Origin: Cyclotella cryptica | Lineage: Eukaryota; Bacillariophyta; Thalassiosirophyceae; Thalassiosirales; Thalassiosiraceae | Direction of reading: 5' to 3' | Assembly (NCBI GenBank): GCA_013187285.1 | Contig: JABMIG010000179.1 | Span: 248,001 to 312,000, forward strand | Length of the DNA: 64,000 bases | Shown here: one piece after another, positions 58,145-64,000 of the stretch | How positions within the stretch are numbered: the stretch's first letter is position 1 | Layout: each line of letters starts with the position of its first letter | Made by a program: the position numbers and the translations under genes | Notes under the pieces: generated by a model | Database searches by the model: none | The model's input: the letters and a program-made list of their open reading frames with translations, nothing else | What the model was told of the DNA's origin: nothing

Positions 58145-60261
58145 TCAACATTCCCCAGTAGTTGCATTCCCTGCATCATGACCTCCACTAAAGAACTGTA
58201 CCTTTTTGAATGCCAGCTCATCATCATGTTCATTAGAATCAATACCAAACAGAGTCTTATCATTCAATGAGTCAATTGACTTTTCAATGGCTTTGGTTGC
58301 TCGTGAGGCCAAGAATACTATCTGATCCATACATGGTTCACTTCTATCGCAGCATCTCAAAGCTCTAAGGCACGGAAAAACAGCTCAAAGGATTTGACAT
58401 AAAGCCTTCCAGAATGATGGATTTTCAATGTTAGACATAGCTTATGCACAGCAGGTATTATGCTTCAACTGTGTAAACTTTGATTGGAAAATGGTAGCAA
58501 GTAACGCCTTCTTCAACCGCAGCACATGATGAATAGCATAAAACCATAGTCCCATTCTAGTTCCAGATCCACGAAGCAAACTAATAGGTCGTCCATTGTT
58601 AGCTTGGGTAGACTGTTCCATGAATTGTGCATAAATGCCATGACTTGCACCCGAGCTAAAAACATTACACAATCATCCTGTTTTTAAAAGTAAAGACAGG
58701 TGGTGAACAGAATTTGTTAGGTTATTAGGACATCAAATCAACAGGAATTATCATGCAGATCTCACCTTTATTGACTTAAGTTTGGAAATGTCAGAAAAGA
58801 ACAATGAGATGACATGCTCACTGCCATGAAGACAGTATGCTCCTGGATTAATTGCTTCCAAAATCTCTCCTGCCTTTTGCACATTTGATGCTCCATCAAA
58901 GAAGAACACATTAGTTAAATTTTTTGAAGGATCTAACTGCTCCACTTCAGACTCAAACAACTAAGCTATAAATTGTACATCCTTCTTTCTGCCTCCTGCT
59001 AAGTGCTTAGAACAATCATAAATTGACAAGGCATTGGGAGGTGCAAACCCACAAATCCCTAAAACATTAATAAAAGGCATCCTCTTAATGGTTGCACCAT
59101 CACCAACAAACTGTAGGCCAAATGCCAATGAAGCTGTCTTGTTTTTGCTACGGCAGCTTTCATAGTTTAGGTTCAGTAACCTACCAGCAACATGGTTTCT
59201 ATTCGGGGGTGTGTAATCATTTCCCACCATACAAGCAAGATGCAGGATTTTTTGAAATCGTGGCAACTCTCTAAACCGGAATGGGAGACCATCTGAATGA
59301 ATGCAATCCGCAATTGCCATTGTGAGGCCGGAGTTGTTGGAGTGTCTTATATCAGATTGCATTGAATTCTCTAGAGCAATATCAATAGTAGTTTTAATGC
59401 TTCCAGATGGCTTTCCTCTTCTCTCTCTTCTCTTCTCTTCTCTTCTCTTCTCTTCTCTTGACAAGGGAGCTGTAAGAACGAAGTAATACTAGGTGTCTTG
59501 AGTAACTTTTTGATGATGAGCCAAAAGAAGTCATGAACAAATCAGTGGCATGTTCTTAGCGGCCATCTATTAACTCTTCAATGCATCTTTGACCTTAGCA
59601 CAAATGCTGCTGTTACTTATGGACTTGTCTCTTATTGTGCAGCAGCGTTCTTGATGTTCTTCAGGAATGATTGCTTGACAGGTAGCTATGTTGTTTCCTT
59701 TAACTTTGAGAATGTGGCAGACTACTCTTGTTGCATGCAGTGTCAAGAATACCTTGTTGCACCGACCACACTGCCATCCCTGCTTCCCTGCCTTGCATGC
59801 CACTTTGGTGACATACTTATCACTCCAGATTTCGTCTTGGGGTAGACAATGTACTACTGCCTAATTGAGATACTTCATCACAAGTCAAATCAACATTACC
59901 AAAAGAAAAGTGGGAGAGGTAAGAAATTATTCTCAAAATAAATGTTAGATCAAAATATAAAAAGGAAGGTCGCTCACATACTATTATGTACTGTATTTAA
60001 TGCATCACAACAGTTAAAGCACAATAAGCAATGATCATTGTTGAAACTTGCAGCCTCAATTGGACCAAGCTTGTGAGTCAATGATAGGGAGATAGAATAA
60101 CCTTGAGTTGATTTTCCAATCTTGTCTGACCATTGTATCGCACATGGGACATGTACCCCTTTTCTGCAATGCATGCATGTGTGCCTTGGTTTACCTGTGT
60201 CTGGATAATGCTCCATGGTGATGTTGAACAAAGTGCAACATTTTCCTGCAGCACACTCCAT
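58145..60261 (-). pseudogene. hAT transposase gene, multi-exon, BED finger
   Basis: Exon 1 runs 60261-59982 from ATG and has a CxxC-rich module (HTCMHCRKGVHVPCAI). It ends at a GTATGT donor, and exon 2 starts near 59856 after GGCAG in matching phase. Exon 2 carries a BED-type finger: GWQCGRCNKVF, then HATRVVCHILKVKG. Exon 3 (about 59430-58961) has the DUF659/hAT-like core: FRELPRFQKILHLAC, FVGDGATIKRMPFINVLGI with a candidate catalytic Asp, and YDCSKHLAGGRKKDV. The core continues past a TAG stop at 58963 with VFFFDGASNVQKAGE. Later pieces (58672-58442: FSSGASHGIYAQFMEQS, LLRGSGTRMGLWFYAIHHVLR; 58360-58145: CMDQIVFLASRATKAIEKSI) follow the usual hAT order. With the in-frame stop and at least one frame change near 58660 it is probably inactive. 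It shares the BED-hAT architecture of Ac/hobo relatives. Confidence 0.8.
59414..59462. repeat. TCTTC microsatellite
   Basis: About eight or nine TCTTC units in the presumed intron before exon 3 of the hAT transposase. It adds a spurious Arg/Glu-rich start to the open frame there. Confidence 0.93.
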
Positions 60262-60354
60262 TGTAAATACAGCTTTGTGTACTAATGTAATTGAAAAAAA
60301 TTAAAATATTAGATGTGAAAATGGTATTTTTGAATAGGATAGTATAGTGGGAAA

Positions 60355-61390
60355 TTCTCACCTGTGCTCACAGTGTCTGCTTCACTTTGCAATTGAGGAA
60401 GGCTGTTGGCAGCTGCAGCTCACAAGTGTTTCTGTGGGCCAAGATATCAACTGGCCAATGGATAGTGCACAGCAATGTAATTGAAAAAAATTAGCTGTCA
60501 ATATCCTATTCAGAGAAAGGAATGGATGGGGGGAATTCTCACCTGTGCTTGCGGTTGCTGCGTCTCTTTATGGTGGAGAAGAGGGTGTCTGTGGGTCAAG
60601 ACATCAACTGGCCCGTGGATAGTGCACAGCAATGTGATTGAAAAATTAAATCATTAGCTGTAAAATTTGTATTGAAAAATGGAAAGGAGGGGGAATTTCA
60701 CCCGCCCTGGCTGCTGCCTTTGCTATGGAGGAGAGCGCGGCAGCGGCTCGCGATTGTGCCTGTGGGCCGAGATATCAACTGGCCCGTGGATGCTGCACAG
60801 CAATGTAATTGAAAAATTAAAATTATTAGCTGTCAAAATTTGTATTGAAAACAAGGAAAGGAGGGGAAACTCTCACCTGTGCTTGGGGTCGCTGCTTCTC
60901 TTTGCTATGGAGGAGAGGGTGTTGGCATTGGCGGCTCGCGATTGTGGCTTCGGGCCGAGATATCAACTGGCCCGTGGATGGTGCACACCATTGTAATTGA
61001 AAAACTAAAATTATTAGCTGTCAAATTTGTATTGAAAAAGGCGAAAGGAGGGGAAATTCTCACCTGCGCTTGGGGTCACTGCTTCTCTTTGCTATTGGGG
61101 AGAGGGCGTTGGCTTTGGCGGCTCGCGATTGTCTCTGTGGGCCGAGCTATCAACTGGCCCATGGATGGTGCACAACAATGTAATTGGAAAAATATTATTA
61201 GTAGCTGTCAAAAATTTATTCAAAACGAAAAAACGACTAGAGCCCCAGAGGACATCGTTACTTTTCGCGACAAAAGGAAAGGATTTCACCTGCGCTTGCA
61301 GTTGCTGCTTCTCTTTTCTGTGGAGGAGGGGGTGTTGGCGTTGGCAGCTAGCGATTGTGTCTATTGGCTGAAAACATGGTCTTCATGTTG
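60355..61390 (-). repeat. Array of ~180-bp units with splice-site-like borders, upstream of hAT transposase
   Basis: Read on the minus strand, about six units each contain an acceptor-like GGCCCACAG or close variant, a GC-rich segment with GCGAGCCGC words, and a GCGCAG or GCACAG/GTGAGA donor-like site. Donors lie near 60363, 60545, 60703 (variant), 60879, 61064 and 61289. AT-rich spacers include TTTTTCAATTACATTG and CCACGGGCCAGTTGAT. The unit plan is that of the array at 41722-43150. It occupies the 5' leader of the transposase gene. Confidence 0.85.
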
Positions 61391-61640
61391 AGGTGGCAAA
61401 CAATCCCACTGTGGTAAGCCACATGATGGGGTTTTTGGCATTGTGTGAAGGGGCGGGTTGTCAGAATTGTGTAGGTACTCTATTATACACTACAATTATA
61501 TACTCTGGCTAATAATTCGTGACTCCAAACCCAGGACATGGACCGGACACGTGACCCACAAGAGTCATATGTGCTCATGTCTGCAAAAAAATGGTGTCCG
61601 GGCCAAGTTCAGGACATTAGACACGTTCAAGGACGTCTGA

Positions 61641-62223
61641 GAGCCCGTAAGTCAGAGGTTGTTAGTTAGATAGATAATAAATTTTAGTCACGCCACAATT
61701 CTCGTAGTGTTCCATTCTGCAATATGTTAGTTACATATATTTTGTATACATATTATCTGTATGTTGGATTAAAGACTTTAAGTAAGACGTCACATTAAGT
61801 TTAAGTAATCTTTTTTTCAAGCCTTTGTAAATTCTCTTAGTCATAGAGCCATATGTTAACATTTAATCTGAAATCTAGTATTTGTACTTATGTCTCTCTC
61901 CACTTTACTATAACTATCTGTCTGTACTTCATGAAACGTTCCATGTGTAACTTACATTTCACAGTAAATTCTGTCCAGTCATTCCCCCCACTTGCATCCA
62001 GGCATAGATTCTTTTTGATCCCGGTTTTGCACTCTCTTGTTTGTACCTCTGGACCAATATCCTCACGGTGTCTCCCAACACCACCACCATCTTTTTCACA
62101 GAGTATCCCAACAGACCGGTCCACTGCAAACAATACAAGCTATTGCAATCTATTGATTCAATATTTTGCATTCAATCTAATCAAACGCCATCAATCAATC
62201 AATCGCAACCAATCGACCGATCG
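61641..62223. other. Non-coding DNA before the satellite
   Basis: AT-rich, no recognised gene. The long forward open frames that begin here owe their length to the satellite downstream. Confidence 0.5.
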
Positions 62224-62795
62224 CAACCTACCTACCAGTACCTCTCCGTCAATTCGAATCAGCGCCATCGCTCATACCATCGTTGCCGACTGGATCCCAC
62301 CGCATTTCGTAATCGCACTTGCTTGTATCGATCTGTCACAACGATCGCAACCTACCTACCAGTACTTCTCCGTCAATTCCAATCATTGCCATCACTTGTA
62401 CCATCGTTGCCGAGTGGACCCCACCGCATTTCGTACTCACACTCGCTTGTATCGATCTGTTGCAACGATTGCAACCTACCTACCAGTACTTCTCCGTCAA
62501 TTCGAATCTGCGCCATCGCTTGTACCATCGTTGCCGAGTGGACCCCACCGCATTTCGTAATCGCACTCGCTTGTATCGATCTGTCGCAACGATCGCAACC
62601 TACCTACCAGTACTTCTCCGTCAATTTGAATCATTGCCATCGCTCGTACCATCGTTGCCGAGTGGACCCCACCGCATTTTGTAATCGCACTTGCTTGTAT
62701 CGTTCTGTCGCAACAATTGCAACCTACCTACAACTACTTCTCCGTCAATTCGAATCATTGCCATCGCTCGTAACATCGTTGCCAAGTGAACGCAA
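62224..62795 (+). repeat. 124-bp tandem satellite, about 4.6 units
   Basis: CAACCTACCTACCAGTAC or its variants recur at 62224, 62348, 62472, 62596 and 62720, exactly 124 bp apart. Units share CTTCTCCGTCAATTCGAATC and ACCATCGTTGCCGAGTGGAC. 124 is not a multiple of three, and the unit is almost free of stops in all forward frames, so long open frames arise without being genes. Confidence 0.95.
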
Positions 62796-63735
62796 TTTTG
62801 ATTATCAAATCACAATTTTGCAAAGAAGTAGCGAACAATATTTTGCAATAGATCAATTCACAATCTGAATTGATTTGATAATCTGAATTGATTTGATTTG
62901 TGATTCACCAGCAAATCAACCATTATTGTTGGCAAACGTATCCTTGCGATGTTCCATCACAATCCTCCAATTGACAAATCGTTTATGGGAACCGTTGGCA
63001 GACCACGCAGTTCTTGCTTGAAATGAATTGCGGACAAAAAGAAATGTTTGCCTTTACTTCAACCCGGAGGAACGTATTTCAGTTGCCATCATTGTCAAGA
63101 AAAATGTACACTCTGTTCCTTTGGACAGATCATTTCTGAGACGTATGTTGAAGTAGCCTCGAAGGAACCCGCAGAAGAACTAACCAAGTTTTCTCTCAGG
63201 TTCTACTGCCCGACCAAGTGTTCTCCCTGAAAAAAGGAGAAGAATCATGGAATCATGCAACGGGATCGGTGAAGCAGATGTGAGTGGTTGAGCTACTCAC
63301 TTGCCATCGTTTTCCATAAGTTGTGTTGATGAATTGAAAGATGAGGAAGCAGATAGGTGTGGCTGTGCTACTCCTTTGCCCTCTGAATTCTATTCTGCTG
63401 AAGATGTGTTCAATGTTGTTGATGAATTAGAAGATGGGGATGCAGAAGGGAGTGGCCACACTATTCCTTTGCCTCATGATTCTCTTTCTCTTCATGATTT
63501 GTGCAACATCTTCCACCATCCAAAATTCACGTTGCGTCCACATGCAAGGGTAGTAGAATGTTATTTGAGTATCACCTTGGTTCCTCACTGGTAATTCCAT
63601 ACAAGCTTAGTAACAGACTTCGACATTGGAATGATTTCAAAATTTCTCCACCAACTAGAGTTGAAATGAAACAATCTATGGAAGCATTAATTCATCATTT
63701 TAAAATGTATACTCAAGGAGTGATTATTCCTGCTA
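62796..63735 (+). other. AT-rich DNA with two short unassigned open frames
   Basis: Two overlapping forward frames (63301-63594, acidic and Leu/Pro-rich with a repeated DELEDGxAxGxGxxxPLP-like pattern; 63501-63779, basic) could be parts of a decayed gene. A CHHCQEKCTLC cluster is readable near 63080. I recognise no family and do not call a gene. Confidence 0.35.
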
Positions 63736-64000
63736 ACGAAACGTACATAGGTATTGTACTGTGGTGGCGCGCACGGTGAGCGAACCACCGGTGGGAGTAG
63801 AAGTCTTGTGGGAGGTGATGTCACCACGCGGGCCCGGGATGCCGGAGACCACGTGAAGAGGAGAGAAAACTGTGACGATGTCAAGCAAGAAGACATCTTC
63901 GGAAGGGAGCGTGGGCTCGACCGTGAGTGGGTGGGGGTCGGGTGATCCTGGGATGGGCATGACCGGCGTAGGGGGCCGGCCGGTGTGGCCGCTGGCGTTC
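63736..64000 (-). CDS. GC-rich open frame running off the right edge (partial, unassigned)
   Basis: From 64000 to about 63736 the minus strand is open for about 88 codons (for example [34 protein letters not shown]). GC content is much higher than in the neighbouring 10 kb, and composition changes sharply near 63765. Pro- and Gly-rich composition, no recognised domain. It could be the 3' part of a host gene or of a different mobile element outside the window. Confidence 0.35.

Larger units (their letters stand above)
58145..61640 (-). mobile_element. hAT DNA transposon with BED-finger transposase, decayed
   Basis: Minus-strand order: a subterminal segment (about 61620-61400) matching that of the non-autonomous element at 41349, a mini-exon-like array (about 61390-60355), BED-finger exons (60261-59570) and the hAT core (about 59430-58145). 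The outermost ~30 bp of the expected end (CTTAGTTTCACATGTCC) is missing, and the other end is not found. It is therefore a truncated or diverged copy of the type that probably supplied transposase for the 2.6-kb element. Confidence 0.8.

Noticed and set aside
59400-59464. Arg/Glu-rich start of the hAT core frame
   Set aside because: It is the antisense reading of the TCTTC microsatellite, probably intronic.
61853-62868. Two overlapping long forward open frames (235 and 275 codons)
   Set aside because: They span the 124-bp satellite, whose unit lacks stops and shifts frame every copy. No codon bias or domain.
1-64000. CRISPR arrays, rRNA genes, bacterial operons
   Set aside because: No regular spacer-repeat pattern and no rRNA-like sequence. 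Introns, LTR elements and hAT transposons show the DNA is eukaryotic.

Overview
The window is repeat-rich eukaryotic DNA, most likely from a diatom or another stramenopile alga. This rests on Copia elements with the gag, integrase and reverse-transcriptase style known from diatom CoDi elements, on Ty3/Gypsy elements, and on compact host genes with short GT-AG introns. I recognise only two host genes. They are a four-helix membrane protein with three exons (minus strand, 6402-4858) and a bacterial-type TruA tRNA pseudouridine synthase (plus strand, 6637-7719). They stand head to head with 234 bp between them. All coordinates and identities were worked out by eye. Layout, 1-20.2 kb: an inverted duplication has arms at 1-4752 and 12749-17501, so the left arm runs off the window edge. 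Both arms hold the same old Gypsy element (family 1) at the same position beside the same 1.1 kb flank. The arms bracket 8 kb with the two host genes and a gene-poor tail. The right-arm Gypsy copy spans 13880-20152 between two LTRs. Layout, 20-34.9 kb: a mosaic of dispersed repeats (a ~0.8 kb direct repeat pair, a TATTTCTCAAATATAG-type repeat, palindromic modules), a decayed FEN1/XPG-like nuclease gene (24664-26345), a Copia element lacking its 5' part (26345-31280), a small hAT-type element, a solo Gypsy LTR and a Harbinger-type MITE. Layout, 35-56.4 kb: a three-level nest dated by exact target-site duplications (TSDs). A Copia element (34976-56419, TSD AGAGT) contains a Gypsy element, family 2 (39395-54585, TSD GACTA). 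That Gypsy in turn contains a non-autonomous hAT-type element (41349-43968, TSD CAGGTAAG) and a non-coding LTR element (44919-50948, TSD GTGGA). Layout, 56.4-64 kb: a 292-bp hAT MITE, a second solo Gypsy LTR (TSD AAATC), a decayed hAT transposon with a BED-finger transposase gene (61640-58145, minus strand), a 124-bp satellite, and a GC-rich open frame at the right edge. Most unusual signals: (1) the hAT element at 41349-43968 landed in CAGGTAAG, a splice-donor consensus, so its edges have GT-AG intron geometry; (2) inside it is an array of about eight 184-bp units, each shaped like a 70-71-nt mini-exon between consensus splice sites, and the transposase-bearing relative carries a matching array upstream of its coding exons; (3) three Gypsy-type families all have a palindrome of the form CTATC-NNNN-GATAG directly after the 5' LTR, with the central four bases different but self-complementary in each.
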